DNA of 64,000 nt. Source: an uncultured Caulobacterales bacterium. GTDB lineage: Bacteria > Pseudomonadota > Alphaproteobacteria > Caulobacterales > Caulobacteraceae. The notes beneath the pieces were generated by a model. That model saw only the letters and a program-made list of their open reading frames with translations, was not told the origin of the DNA and searched no databases. Location: positions 1 to 64,000 of the forward strand of contig CAIUMD010000077.1 of NCBI GenBank assembly GCA_903900155.1, in the 5' to 3' direction. Made by a program: the position numbers and the translations under genes. Positions 48,632 through 56,857 of the stretch are shown here, piece after piece; the stretch's first letter is position 1, and the number at the start of each line of letters is the position of its first letter.

Positions 48632-49122
48632 GTTCCATCCCCCGGCGCCGGCGGCTGTTCGAAACTCCACACCATCACCTGTTCCGCCCAGGCCTCGGGC
48701 GGCGTCGTCTGGCGGGCGGCGGCCAGGTCCATGGCGGCGGCGTCGCCGTCGCCGAGCAGCCGCAGATTGGCCGCCAGCCGGTCCAGCTCGTCGGGGTATT
48801 CCCCGGCCTCGCCGAGCGAGACCACGAGCTGGGCCAGCATCGAGGTGGTCTCCAGCAAGGCGCCGCGAACGGCGGCTCCGGGCCACAACGGAGCGTCGGG
48901 ATCGAGGCTGACATCGGCGAACAGCGGGTCCTGGTCGCCCTCCTGCAGGGCCACGATGCGCAGGCTGTGAGCGCCATCGGGCTGGGCGTCGTAAAGCAGG
49001 CCCGCGTCCGCCTCGAGCCGAGCTCTGGCGGCGGCCAAGGCCGAGGCGGGATCTTCGGCCTGTACGGTGAACGCCCCATAGCTCGGGACATCCTGGGCGG
49101 CCACGACATCGAAGGTTCTCAT
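48628..49122 (-). CDS. Hypothetical plasmid protein, 164 aa
   Basis: The product is acidic (RTFDVVAAQDVPSYGAFTVQ, DELDRLAANLRLLGDGDAAA) with no signal or membrane segment. It lies 11 bases after gcrA and overlaps the 37-aa gene, so it belongs to one operon gcrA - this gene - 37 aa - dpdA-like. I do not recognise it. Confidence 0.65.
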   Translation of the reverse strand: MRTFDVVAAQDVPSYGAFTVQAEDPASALAAARARLEADAGLLYDAQPDGAHSLRIVALQEGDQDPLFADVSLDPDAPLWPGAAVRGALLETTSMLAQLVVSLGEAGEYPDELDRLAANLRLLGDGDAAAMDLAAARQTTPPEAWAEQVMVWSFEQPPAPGDGT

Positions 49123-49133
49123 GGTCGCCCCCC

Positions 49134-49640
49134 TCACGCCGCCAGGCCGGCGAGCACGCGCCGGATGACGGGATCCTTGGCCAGCAGGGTGCGCTTGCCG
49201 GGCCGGAACGCCGCCACTCCGTGGCCGGCGCAGTAAGGGCCGGCGCCGTCCATAGGCCGCCCGCAGAAGCTGAAGTCGGCCGCCTTCGGATCGCCGATCG
49301 GCCATTTGCAGACGTGGCCGCAAAGATCGGACATCGAGGCGATCAGCCCTGGCCCCTCCGGGGCGGGGGCAGGGGCGGCGACCGGCGCGGCGATCATCGG
49401 CGCGCGGGGCGCGGCCCTGGGCGCGGCGGGGCGCCGAGGACGCGGCGAAGACGCCGAACGAGGGCGGGCGATGCGGACGCCGGCGGCGCGGCCGGCCAGG
49501 CCCAGCCGATGGATCTTGCCGATCACGGCGTTGCGGGTGACGCCGCCGAGCTGCTTGGCGACCTGGGAGGCGCTGAGCCCATCGGCCCACAGGGCCTTCA
49601 GGCGTTCGACGCGGTCTTCGCTCCAACCGGGCAGGGACAT
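49134..49640 (-). CDS. gcrA: GcrA-type cell cycle regulator
   Basis: The 168-residue product begins like GcrA: MSLPGWSEDRVERLKALWAD, then GLSASQVAKQLGGVTRNAVI and GKIHRLGLAGR. A Pro/Ala-rich linker follows, and the C-terminal sigma-70-binding part has CGHVCKWPIGDPKAADFSFC and GPYCAGH. Chromosomal GcrA of Caulobacter works with sigma70 at promoters methylated by CcrM at GANTC. A plasmid copy could shift the host cell-cycle programme or tie plasmid genes to it. ATG 49640 follows GGAGGA. Confidence 0.92.
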   Translation of the reverse strand: MSLPGWSEDRVERLKALWADGLSASQVAKQLGGVTRNAVIGKIHRLGLAGRAAGVRIARPRSASSPRPRRPAAPRAAPRAPMIAAPVAAPAPAPEGPGLIASMSDLCGHVCKWPIGDPKAADFSFCGRPMDGAGPYCAGHGVAAFRPGKRTLLAKDPVIRRVLAGLAA

Positions 49641-49658
49641 GGGGAAAATCCTCCAGAC

Positions 49659-49675
49659 GCGCTCCCTTCGAGCGC
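49659..49675 (-). promoter_or_regulatory. Hairpin in the gcrA leader
   Basis: GCGCTC and GAGCGC arms around a 5-base centre, preceded on the minus strand by the purine tract AAAGGCAGGGA. The same plan (purine tract, then short perfect dyad) is seen before ardC, the Strawberry-notch gene, the Toprim gene and the 76-aa gene. Confidence 0.45.
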
Positions 49676-49723
49676 ACCCGGCTACTCCCTGCCTTTCTCC
49701 TCCAAGCCCCCGGCCCAGCAGCC

Positions 49724-50329
49724 TCACGCCAAAGCCGGCGGCGTCGCCGGTGCGATGGTGTAATCCAGGGCCTTAAGGCCCCGGATACGGTAGAGGCCGC
49801 CGTCTTGCGCCTGGAACACCAGGCCACGGGCGCGCCCCGGCAGGCGAACCGCTCGCAGCTGTCTGAAGCTGCGCCCGTTGCGAAAGCGGATCGGCGCGGC
49901 GAACACCACCAGCTGGCCCGGCCGGGGGACGGGCTTGGCCCGGACCGCCCGGCGCTCGGCCAGCCGGGCCCGGCAGCGGGCGCGCCAGTCCAGGGCGAAG
50001 GTCTTGTCGGTCGGGGTCAGGAGGTCGAGGACGTCGGCCGGGCAGGCGTCCTCGACCGGGCCCATCGATTCCGACATCGTCTTGTAGCCGAAGACGTAGC
50101 CCTCCCGGTCGCGCGGGTTGTGGCGGACCAGACAGACCAGCCCCCAGACCTCCCGGGAGCCGGCGCCGACCGCGACGTGCTCGACGGCGGCATAGTAGGT
50201 CCGCATGCCAACCTGCCGCGAGGCCAGCACGCGCGAGCGGCCCTCAGGCCGCACATAGGTGAATTGAGCGTCGATATAGGCCTTCGGGGTCGCGTGCCCG
50301 CCCAGCGATCGCATGAACAGCCAGCCCAT
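49724..50329 (-). CDS. DUF6927 family plasmid protein
   Basis: The 201-residue product starts MGWLFMRSLGGHATPKAYID and contains YYAAVEHVAVGAGSREVWGL and VCLVRHNPRDREGYVFGYKT with SESMGPVEDACPADVLDLL. It matches a family (DUF6927) often placed with ArdC on alphaproteobacterial plasmids. Function unknown. ATG 50329 has AAGGAGG. It follows ardC by 37 bases and is co-transcribed with it. Confidence 0.72.
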   Translation of the reverse strand: MGWLFMRSLGGHATPKAYIDAQFTYVRPEGRSRVLASRQVGMRTYYAAVEHVAVGAGSREVWGLVCLVRHNPRDREGYVFGYKTMSESMGPVEDACPADVLDLLTPTDKTFALDWRARCRARLAERRAVRAKPVPRPGQLVVFAAPIRFRNGRSFRQLRAVRLPGRARGLVFQAQDGGLYRIRGLKALDYTIAPATPPALA

Positions 50330-50366
50330 GGCGGCGTCCTCCTTGTCGTTGAAAGGTCGAAATGGA

Positions 50367-51272
50367 TCAGGCGGCCAGGGCGCCGGCGGCATCGACCGGC
50401 TGGCTGAACGCCAGCAGGAAGTCGACGGCGCGCTGGGCGTGGCCCGAGGCTTCCAGGAGGGTGCCCGGCCGGTCTTTCAGGATCTTCGCCCAGTGGGCGA
50501 GGTAGGCGGCGTGGCTGTCCAGCAGCTGCGGCTTGAGGCCGATGCGCAGACCAAGCGCCGCCGCGCCGATTTCGGCGCAGAGCTCCTCGAACGCGTAGGC
50601 CGCGTCGCCGAAGCGGCGGCCGAACTCGCGGTTCAGCCGGTGCGCGGCGCCCGACCAGTGCAGTTGCTCATGGGCCTTGGTCGCCAGGAAATCGTCGACC
50701 GAATGAAAGGCCTCCGGCGCCGGCAGGCGGATCAGGTCCCGCGAGGGGATGTAGCAGGGCTGGGCGCCGCCATACTCGATCTGGGCCGGGACGGCGTCGA
50801 GAATGGCGTTGCGGGCCGCGGCGCGCACGGCCGGGTCGACCGGCGGGCCGGCGCGGTAGCGTTCCGGGCAGTCGGTCAGCTGGTCGGCGTTGAACACCGC
50901 GTAGGTCTTCAGATAGCGCAACACCTTCGGGTCGGCATCCTCGCCGCGGGGATCGCCCGCCTCGCCGCCGCGGCCCTCTTCGACCACGCTGGTCTTGTAG
51001 AGGATGGCGAGCGAGCCCTTGGCGCCCTTGGCGACGGGAGCGCCGATCGCCAGGGCCTGGCGGAAGGTGAACCAGTAGGGCGAGCCGTAGCCGCGGATCG
51101 CGCCGGCGAACGACAGCAGCCACGAATTGCTGCCGGTAAAGGGCTCGCCATTGGCCCGCAGGGGCAGGGCGGGATCGGCGCCGGCCTGGCTCCAGGCTTG
51201 GCGCCACGGCGGCGTGCCGGCCTCGATGCGAGCGATGATGTCGGCCATCAGATCGTCTAGGGGCGTGGACAT
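50367..51272 (-). CDS. ardC: ArdC-type antirestriction protein
   Basis: The 301-residue product has the N-terminal ssDNA-binding domain (RIEAGTPPWRQAWSQ, FTGSNSWLLSFAGAIRGYGS, YWFTFRQAL) and a C-terminal zincin-like part with TKAHEQLHWSGAAHRLNREF (HExxH) and AFEELCAEIGAA (third ligand Glu region). ArdC binds single strands and protects incoming plasmid DNA from host restriction during conjugation. ATG 51272 lies after a GC-rich dyad leader. Confidence 0.9.
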   Translation of the reverse strand: MSTPLDDLMADIIARIEAGTPPWRQAWSQAGADPALPLRANGEPFTGSNSWLLSFAGAIRGYGSPYWFTFRQALAIGAPVAKGAKGSLAILYKTSVVEEGRGGEAGDPRGEDADPKVLRYLKTYAVFNADQLTDCPERYRAGPPVDPAVRAAARNAILDAVPAQIEYGGAQPCYIPSRDLIRLPAPEAFHSVDDFLATKAHEQLHWSGAAHRLNREFGRRFGDAAYAFEELCAEIGAAALGLRIGLKPQLLDSHAAYLAHWAKILKDRPGTLLEASGHAQRAVDFLLAFSQPVDAAGALAA

Positions 51273-51306
51273 AGGAACCTCGGTCTCGTCGCCCCGGACC
51301 CATTCC

Positions 51307-51324
51307 GGAGCGCTTGCCCGCTCC
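51307..51324 (-). promoter_or_regulatory. Hairpin in the ardC leader
   Basis: GGAGCG and CGCTCC arms around a 6-base centre, preceded on the minus strand by GGGGAAAGGAAGGGA, about 45 bases before the start codon. Same plan as the gcrA leader. Confidence 0.45.
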
Positions 51325-51417
51325 GTCCCTTCCTTTCCCCTCCCCAGACGGCCGCGCGGCCCCGCACGAAGAGAGCCGCCGGGTCGGACCGGCGGCTCCT
51401 CGCGCTGTCGCTCGGCC

Positions 51418-54400
51418 CTAAGCGGCCGCTAGCAGGATGCTCTGGGCCGGCCATTTGGCCAGGATGGCGGTGAGCACGTCCGGCCGGTCGGTCGGCACGA
51501 ACACCCGCGGCGTGTAGCTGATGATCTCCACGAAGCAGCCCAGCGCCGTGAACGTCGAGCGCTGCGAGGCCGCGCCGACGATCTCCAGCCGCTGGCGGTC
51601 CATCACCTTGGCGCGCCGCAGCCAGAGGCCGCCTGCCAGGGCGACCGAGGCGCCTTCACCGAGCACCAGGCGGCTGGCCGCGTCGCCGTTTGCGACCGCG
51701 CTGGCCGTATCCGTCAGGCCCAGCGCGATCTTCAGCGGAACGACCTGGGCCGGGTCGAGCACCCGGCCGAGCCAGCGTCGCCCGTCCGGCGCCTTGAGCC
51801 GGCGCACCGAGGTGCGCTTGTCCGGCAGACTCGCCCAGATCGGCAGCAGGAGGCCGCTGACCACCACGAGCTCGCGGGTGATCCAGGGGTCGGCCTGCGC
51901 GATTTCGGCGTCCCAGGCGGCGCGCCAGACCGGCGCCTCGCAGGCCTCCCAGGCCGATTCCTCGAAACCCTTCAGCGAAGCGATGGTGCGTTTCTCCGGG
52001 CGGACCAGGCGCACGGCCGGGATCAGCCGGTCGTCATCGTTGGTGGTGGTCAGACCCTGCACCACCAGCGCCGCCCGGCCGGACTTGGCGTTGACGGCGA
52101 ACACCGTCGCCTCCGGGTCGACCCCGGCCAGGGCGTCTTCGGCGGCGAGCAGGGACCGGCGGGTGCGGACCTGGAAGGTGAGCAGCCTGGTCTCGGCGCC
52201 GGTGACCGCATCGGTGCGGATCACCTCCTCGTCCTTGACGACCAGGTCGTCGGCCTCGATGTCCTCCATGCCGCGGTCCAGCGCGCCGGCGGCGGCGGCC
52301 CGCTCCAGGATGCTGGAGAGGATCTCGTCGAAGGCCGCGAACAGCGCGTTCTGGTCGGCGATCCGCAACGCCAGCAGTCGGTTGAGGAAGGTGTTCATCG
52401 GCGGCAGGTCGTCCGACGTCTTCAGGTCGCCGTCATGGTCGAGGAGGCGCAGGCCGGTCTTGGCCTCGAAGGTCTCGCGGTCCATGGCCTCGACGTTGCC
52501 GAAATGCAGGGCGACATAGAAGGCCTGCAGCGCCCGATGGGCCCAGGGGCTCTCCAGGTTGTCCTCGGCGCGGAACAGGCCGTTGCCGGCCGTCCGCCGC
52601 TCCCCGCGCGTCAGCGCGCCCAGGCTGTCGAGGCGTCGCGCGATGGTCGAGGTGAACCGCTTCTCGCCGTGGATGTCCGTGGTCACGGGGCGGAACAGCG
52701 GCGCGACCGCCTGGTTGGTGCGGTGCGAACGGCCCAGGCCCTGGATCGCCGCATCGGCCCGCCAGCCCGGCTCCACCAGGTAGTGGACCCGGCGCTGCTG
52801 ATTCTGGACGCTCAGATCGGCGTGGTAGCTGCGCCCGGTGCCGCCGGCGTCGGAGAACACCAGCACCCGCTTCTTGCCGGCCATGAAGGCGTCGGTCTCG
52901 GCCTTGGCGGCCGAGGCGCTGCGCCGCTCAACGACGCGGCGGCCGTCGCGCCGGACCACCCGGCGGCTGCGGCCGGTGATCTCCGCCACCATCTCGGTTC
53001 CCAGTGCGTCGAGCACCGCGTCCAGGACGCCGGGGACGGCGGGGAGGCAGGCGAGGTGGGCGACGAGCTCCTCGCGCAACCGCAACGCTTCCTGGCTGAC
53101 CACAGGCGCGCCGTCGACCACCACCGGGACCATGGTCACATTGCCGTCCTCGTCCTCGACGGCGTCCATCGCCATGATCGGGAATGCGCCCATCAGGTAG
53201 TCAAGCACCTGGTCCTTCGGCGTCAGGTCGACGGCCAGGTTGTTCCACTCCTCGGCCGGGATCTCGGCCAGGCGGCGTTCCATCACCGCCTCGTTGGTCG
53301 AAACCACCTGCACGACGGCGCTGCGGCCCTCGCCGAGATCACCTCGGATCGAGGCAACGAGGGAGGGGGACTTCAGGCCGGCCAGGAGGTGGCCGAAGAA
53401 GCGCAGCTTGGAGCCTTCGAACGCCGACATGACGGCCGAGGCGGCCTGGCCGGACTTAGCCTTGCCGTCCTCGGTCACGCCGACCGCCTCCAGCGCGGCG
53501 CGCAGGTTCTGGTGGATCAGCTGATAGGCGTCGGCCCAGGCATCCCAGATCGCGATGTCGTCCTCGGTGAGCGGATGGCGCAGCGCCTCATATTCCACGC
53601 CATCGAAGGCCAGCGAACGGGCGATGTAGAGGCCCATGGCCTTCAGCTCGCGGGCGATCAGCTCCATCACCGCCACCCCGCCGGTCTCGACGGCGTCCAT
53701 GAAGGCCTCGCGGGTCGGGAAGGGGGCCTCGGGCCCGCCCCAGAGGCCAAGCCGGGCGGCGTAGGCCAGGTTCTCCGGCGTCGTGGCCCCCGTCGCCGAG
53801 ACATAGAGGATGCGGGCGTCCGGCAGGCGGTTCTGCAGCGCCAGCCCCGCCATGCCCTGCTGCGAGGCCTTCTTCGGGCCACGGCCGCCCCCTCTGCCGG
53901 ACTTTGGGCCGCCGCCGGCAGCGTTGGCCATGGCGTGGGCCTCGTCGAAGACGATCACCCCGTCGAAGTCGGCGCCCAGCCAGCTGACGATCTGGTCCAG
54001 CCGCGAGGGGCGGTCGCCGCGGGCCGGCTGCCGCAGGGTGGCGTAGGTGGTGTAGAGGATGCCGCGGTCGAGACGGATCGCGTCGGCCTGTTTCCACGAC
54101 GATTGCGGGGTGATATCGGAGGCCGCGCCGCCGATGGCGCTCCAGTCGCGCCGGGCGTCCTCCAGGAGGGCGTCGTTCTTCGACAGCCAGACGGCGCGCT
54201 GCCGGCCTTGGGCGATGTTGTCGGCGATGGCCCCGGCGATCTCCCGGCCCTTGCCGCAGCCGGTCCCGTCGCCGAGGAAGAAGCCCTTGCGAAACGACAC
54301 GGCGCCCGGGTGGTCGTCCTTGACCAGCACCACCTGGTGCGGTGCCGCGCCGGCGATCCACGATCCCGGCAGGACCTGGGCGTGAGCCTCGCCGGCATAG

Positions 54401-55689
54401 ATCACCGTCTCCATCTGCGCGTCGGACACCAGGCCCTCGGCGGCGACCTTCGGCGGCAGCTGCGGCCGGTAGGTCGGCGCCGGCGGCGAGACCGAGGCCA
54501 TCGGCCCGGATTCCACGAGCGGGGAGGGGTGCGGCTGGACCTGCGGGAAGGCGATACGGCCCAGCGCATAGGCCTGGTAGAGGCCGACATCGTGACCCTC
54601 GCCCGACCAGGGCTTGGTCTCATAGGCGAGCGGGGCGGCGGCGTTGAGGAAGGCCAGGCGCGTCGACGGCGAAGCCAGGGAACGGGCCCGCGGCGCGAGC
54701 ACGGCGACCTGCGACAAGGCCCGGAACTGGCGCGGCTGGGCCGTGGGCCGAGTGACCACGCCGGCGGCCGCGCGCGCCGCATCGGCCAGCGTCTCCGCCG
54801 CGATCACCGGCGCCAGGGCCGGCTGCGAGGGACACCGATCGATCACCAGCAGGCCCGTCTCGACCGAGGTCCCATGCTTGGCGTAGGCCCGGGTCGGGAA
54901 GGCGAGCCGCTGGACGACCTGTCCGCGCTCGGCGAGGCGGCGCTGTGCGGCCGCGTCTTCGAACAGCCGGGCCGGGACGATGGCCGACAGACGCCCGCCC
55001 TCGGCCAGGCAGTCGAGGGCGGCGTGCAGGTGCTCCTCCAGCCGCTGGAACGGCGGATTGGCGATGACGGCGTGGAATCCGCCCGAGCCGGGGAGGATGT
55101 CGCGCAGGTGCTGCGCGTCATGGGCCGATCGCGCGGCGGCCGGAAACAATCCCTCGAGCAGGCCCGCGCGACCGGCGGCCAGCTCGTTGAGGGTCAAGGT
55201 TGCGCCGCAGGCCTCGGCGAGGATCGCCAGCATGCCGGTGCCGGCCGACGGCTCCAGCACCTGGTCGCCCGCGCGGACCTGGGCGGCCAGCACGGCCAGG
55301 GCGCCGAGCTGCGGCGGGGTGGAGAACTGGTCGAGCGCCACCTGCTCCTCGCTGCGGCGCGTGTGGGTAAGGCCGAGCTCCGCCAGGTTGGCGAGCAGGG
55401 CCGCGATCTCCGCCGGGGCGTCCTCGAGCCGGCCGATCTGCGGGCCGAGACGGCGGATCTGCAGCACCAGGGCCGCTTCGACGGCGTCATAGGCGTCACG
55501 CCAGATCCAGGCCCCCTCGGTGTCCGATCCCCCGAAGGTCGTGGTCATCACGCTGGCGACGAGACGCCGGTCCAGGGCCCGCGAGCGGTTGAGCTGCGGG
55601 CAAAGCGCCCGGGCGGCGGCCAGGATGTTGGCGGCCTTATGGTCGGCGCCGTCTGCGGCGGCGGCGAACAGGGGAAGCATGGCGTTCAT
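51418..55689 (-). CDS. Methyltransferase-Strawberry notch helicase fusion
   Basis: The product is about 1423 residues. Residues about 110-300 form a DNA methyltransferase-like domain: DQVLEPSAGTGMLAILAEAC, then GGFHAVIANPPFQRLEEHLH (NPPF, typical of amino-methylation). A Strawberry-notch helicase follows: FFLGDGTGCGKGREIAGAIA (Walker A), DGVIVFDEAHAMANA (DEAH), and in the C-terminal lobe KKRVLVFSDAGGTGRSYHAD and AIQGLGRSHRTNQ. Plasmid Sno proteins are large ATPases of unknown task, perhaps protecting or remodelling plasmid DNA. The start at 55689 lacks a strong ribosome site, and 55680 is possible. It shares its region with ardC and the ParB-domain gene. Confidence 0.88.
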   Translation of the reverse strand: MNAMLPLFAAAADGADHKAANILAAARALCPQLNRSRALDRRLVASVMTTTFGGSDTEGAWIWRDAYDAVEAALVLQIRRLGPQIGRLEDAPAEIAALLANLAELGLTHTRRSEEQVALDQFSTPPQLGALAVLAAQVRAGDQVLEPSAGTGMLAILAEACGATLTLNELAAGRAGLLEGLFPAAARSAHDAQHLRDILPGSGGFHAVIANPPFQRLEEHLHAALDCLAEGGRLSAIVPARLFEDAAAQRRLAERGQVVQRLAFPTRAYAKHGTSVETGLLVIDRCPSQPALAPVIAAETLADAARAAAGVVTRPTAQPRQFRALSQVAVLAPRARSLASPSTRLAFLNAAAPLAYETKPWSGEGHDVGLYQAYALGRIAFPQVQPHPSPLVESGPMASVSPPAPTYRPQLPPKVAAEGLVSDAQMETVIYAGEAHAQVLPGSWIAGAAPHQVVLVKDDHPGAVSFRKGFFLGDGTGCGKGREIAGAIADNIAQGRQRAVWLSKNDALLEDARRDWSAIGGAASDITPQSSWKQADAIRLDRGILYTTYATLRQPARGDRPSRLDQIVSWLGADFDGVIVFDEAHAMANAAGGGPKSGRGGGRGPKKASQQGMAGLALQNRLPDARILYVSATGATTPENLAYAARLGLWGGPEAPFPTREAFMDAVETGGVAVMELIARELKAMGLYIARSLAFDGVEYEALRHPLTEDDIAIWDAWADAYQLIHQNLRAALEAVGVTEDGKAKSGQAASAVMSAFEGSKLRFFGHLLAGLKSPSLVASIRGDLGEGRSAVVQVVSTNEAVMERRLAEIPAEEWNNLAVDLTPKDQVLDYLMGAFPIMAMDAVEDEDGNVTMVPVVVDGAPVVSQEALRLREELVAHLACLPAVPGVLDAVLDALGTEMVAEITGRSRRVVRRDGRRVVERRSASAAKAETDAFMAGKKRVLVFSDAGGTGRSYHADLSVQNQQRRVHYLVEPGWRADAAIQGLGRSHRTNQAVAPLFRPVTTDIHGEKRFTSTIARRLDSLGALTRGERRTAGNGLFRAEDNLESPWAHRALQAFYVALHFGNVEAMDRETFEAKTGLRLLDHDGDLKTSDDLPPMNTFLNRLLALRIADQNALFAAFDEILSSILERAAAAGALDRGMEDIEADDLVVKDEEVIRTDAVTGAETRLLTFQVRTRRSLLAAEDALAGVDPEATVFAVNAKSGRAALVVQGLTTTNDDDRLIPAVRLVRPEKRTIASLKGFEESAWEACEAPVWRAAWDAEIAQADPWITRELVVVSGLLLPIWASLPDKRTSVRRLKAPDGRRWLGRVLDPAQVVPLKIALGLTDTASAVANGDAASRLVLGEGASVALAGGLWLRRAKVMDRQRLEIVGAASQRSTFTALGCFVEIISYTPRVFVPTDRPDVLTAILAKWPAQSILLAAA

Positions 55690-55703
55690 GGAGCAGGTCC
55701 GGA

Positions 55704-55786
55704 TCACCCGCGGCGGAGGGCGCCTCCCTCCAGTCCCGACGGGCTCGCCCGTCCGCCCCCTGCCTTTTCCTTTGACCTGCGGGTGA
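55704..55786 (-). promoter_or_regulatory. Multi-stem leader of the Strawberry-notch gene
   Basis: An outer pair TCACCCGC (55704-55711) and GCGGGTGA (55779-55786) encloses the perfect 16-bp palindrome GACGGGCTCGCCCGTC (55738-55753) and a GGAGGGCGCCTCC dyad (55715-55727). The purine tract AAAAGGCAGGGGGCGGAC lies between the outer arm and the palindrome. This is the most elaborate member of the hairpin leaders in this module. Confidence 0.5.
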
Positions 55787-55866
55787 TGACGCACCCCGAT
55801 GAGCGCCGCCGATCTCTGGACCAGCCCGTCCTTGGGATTTACAAGTGTCGGGGAGGAGCAGCACCC

Positions 55867-56040
55867 ATGCCGGCTGGCCAGAATCCCATCAAGGTGATCG
55901 ACGAACCCAACGCTGATCGCACGGCGCTGCAGCCCGTCGATCACGCGGCCTTCTTCGCGGCGTTGGACCAGCCTTCGGCCCCGACGGGCAAGCTGAGGGC
56001 GGCGTTCGCGCGTCATCGGAAGACCGTCGCTTCCCGGTGA
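55867..56040 (+). CDS. Fragment resembling the C-terminus of a DUF1778 antitoxin
   Basis: A 57-residue frame with GGGGAGGAG upstream ends LQPVDHAAFFAALDQPSAPT and GKLRAAFARHRKT. This resembles the toxin-binding tail of TacA/DUF1778 antitoxins. The ribbon-helix-helix DNA-binding part is missing. It may be a real small protein with its own start or a truncated antitoxin left in the leader region. No acetyltransferase toxin follows. Confidence 0.4.
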   Translation: MPAGQNPIKVIDEPNADRTALQPVDHAAFFAALDQPSAPTGKLRAAFARHRKTVASR

Positions 56041-56124
56041 GGCCCTAAGCGAGGACCTGGCGCGCCTCGAGATCGAATACGCTTTGCGGCGCATCCTTGA
56101 GCGACGTCCTGTGGGGTTCCGCGT

Positions 56125-56562
56125 CTACTCCGTCCACGCCACCACGCCGGCGCGACGATCTCGAATACGCGTCATGAACCGCGTCCGGACGACGTTGAAG
56201 AGAGCCTGCGGCAGAAAGCCGTAGGCTGCGCTCTCGGGACCTTTGTCGCCCACGCGCCGAAGATCAGGGCCAGGCCAGACAAAGCTGTTGCCTTCGCTGA
56301 CGACGATCCAGGACCGCTCGCTGTCGAGACCCAGGCGGATTTTCGTGGCCTGTGGCAGCTCTACGGCGTCATCGGGATCCCTCGGAGGGCTATGGGTGAT
56401 CGGCAGGACGTAGACGACCCCATCGTCGCCATCGGTCTCGATGACGAGCACTACGGCGCATGGCCGATCTTTGACGCCCTCCTCGCGCCCGGCCGCCGCC
56501 TCGCTGCGCCAAAGGTAGGAATATCGAATGACAAGGCCGGCCCGAGGAGTCGGCCAGCTCAT
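56125..56562 (-). CDS. PemK-like plasmid maintenance toxin
   Basis: The 145-residue product has RAGLVIRYSYLWRSEAAAGR, EGVKDRPCAVVLVIE, VYVLPITHSPPRDPDDAVEL and GFLPQALFNVVRTRF. This matches the plasmid maintenance PemK-like toxin family, predicted to act like MazF/PemK endoribonucleases. Its start overlaps the antitoxin stop by four bases. Confidence 0.8.
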   Translation of the reverse strand: MSWPTPRAGLVIRYSYLWRSEAAAGREEGVKDRPCAVVLVIETDGDDGVVYVLPITHSPPRDPDDAVELPQATKIRLGLDSERSWIVVSEGNSFVWPGPDLRRVGDKGPESAAYGFLPQALFNVVRTRFMTRIRDRRAGVVAWTE

Positions 56563-56822
56563 GGCTTCCAGTCTTTGAGCTCATCATCGAGATGGGCGAA
56601 CTCGGCGGGATACTCGGCTGTGGCGATCAGCTCCAGCACCTCATCGGGCAGATCCTCCGACCGGAAGACCTGCCGATCGCGCCGCTTCAGCCGGTCGTAT
56701 TCCGCCGCCGAGATCATCACCAGCCGGTCGCGGCCATGCTTGGTGATCCGCACCGGCTCGGCCAGCGCCTGGTCAGCCAGCGAACCGAAGTTCTTGATGA
56801 AGTCCGCGGTCGAGATGCGCAC
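56559..56822 (-). CDS. Phd/YefM-type antitoxin
   Basis: I place the start at GTG 56822, which has CGGAGG five to six bases upstream. The product is 87 residues: RISTADFIKNFGSLADQALA and EPVRITKHGRDRLVMISAAE, then YDRLKRRDRQVF, the Phd/YefM DNA-binding fold, with an acidic toxin-binding tail. An in-frame ATG at 56861 would overlap the PepSY stop but leaves the operator-like TTATGTGCATAA inside the gene, so it is less likely. Confidence 0.8.
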   Translation of the reverse strand: MRISTADFIKNFGSLADQALAEPVRITKHGRDRLVMISAAEYDRLKRRDRQVFRSEDLPDEVLELIATAEYPAEFAHLDDELKDWKP

Positions 56823-56844
56823 GATCGCCTCCGAGATTACCGAA

Positions 56845-56856
56845 TTATGTGCATAA
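56845..56856. promoter_or_regulatory. Operator-like dyad of the toxin-antitoxin operon
   Basis: TTATGTGCATAA has exact arms TTATG/CATAA and lies 23 bases before the antitoxin start. Phd-type antitoxins bind short dyads at their own promoter. Confidence 0.4.
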
Positions 56857-56857
56857 C

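Noticed and set aside
52435..56040. A plus-strand open frame of 1201 codons opposite the Strawberry-notch gene
   Set aside because: It is a GC-rich antisense shadow with Arg/Gly/Ala/Asp bias and no domain, while the opposite strand has clear methyltransferase and helicase motifs. Only its last 57 codons, with their own ribosome site, were kept as a weak candidate.
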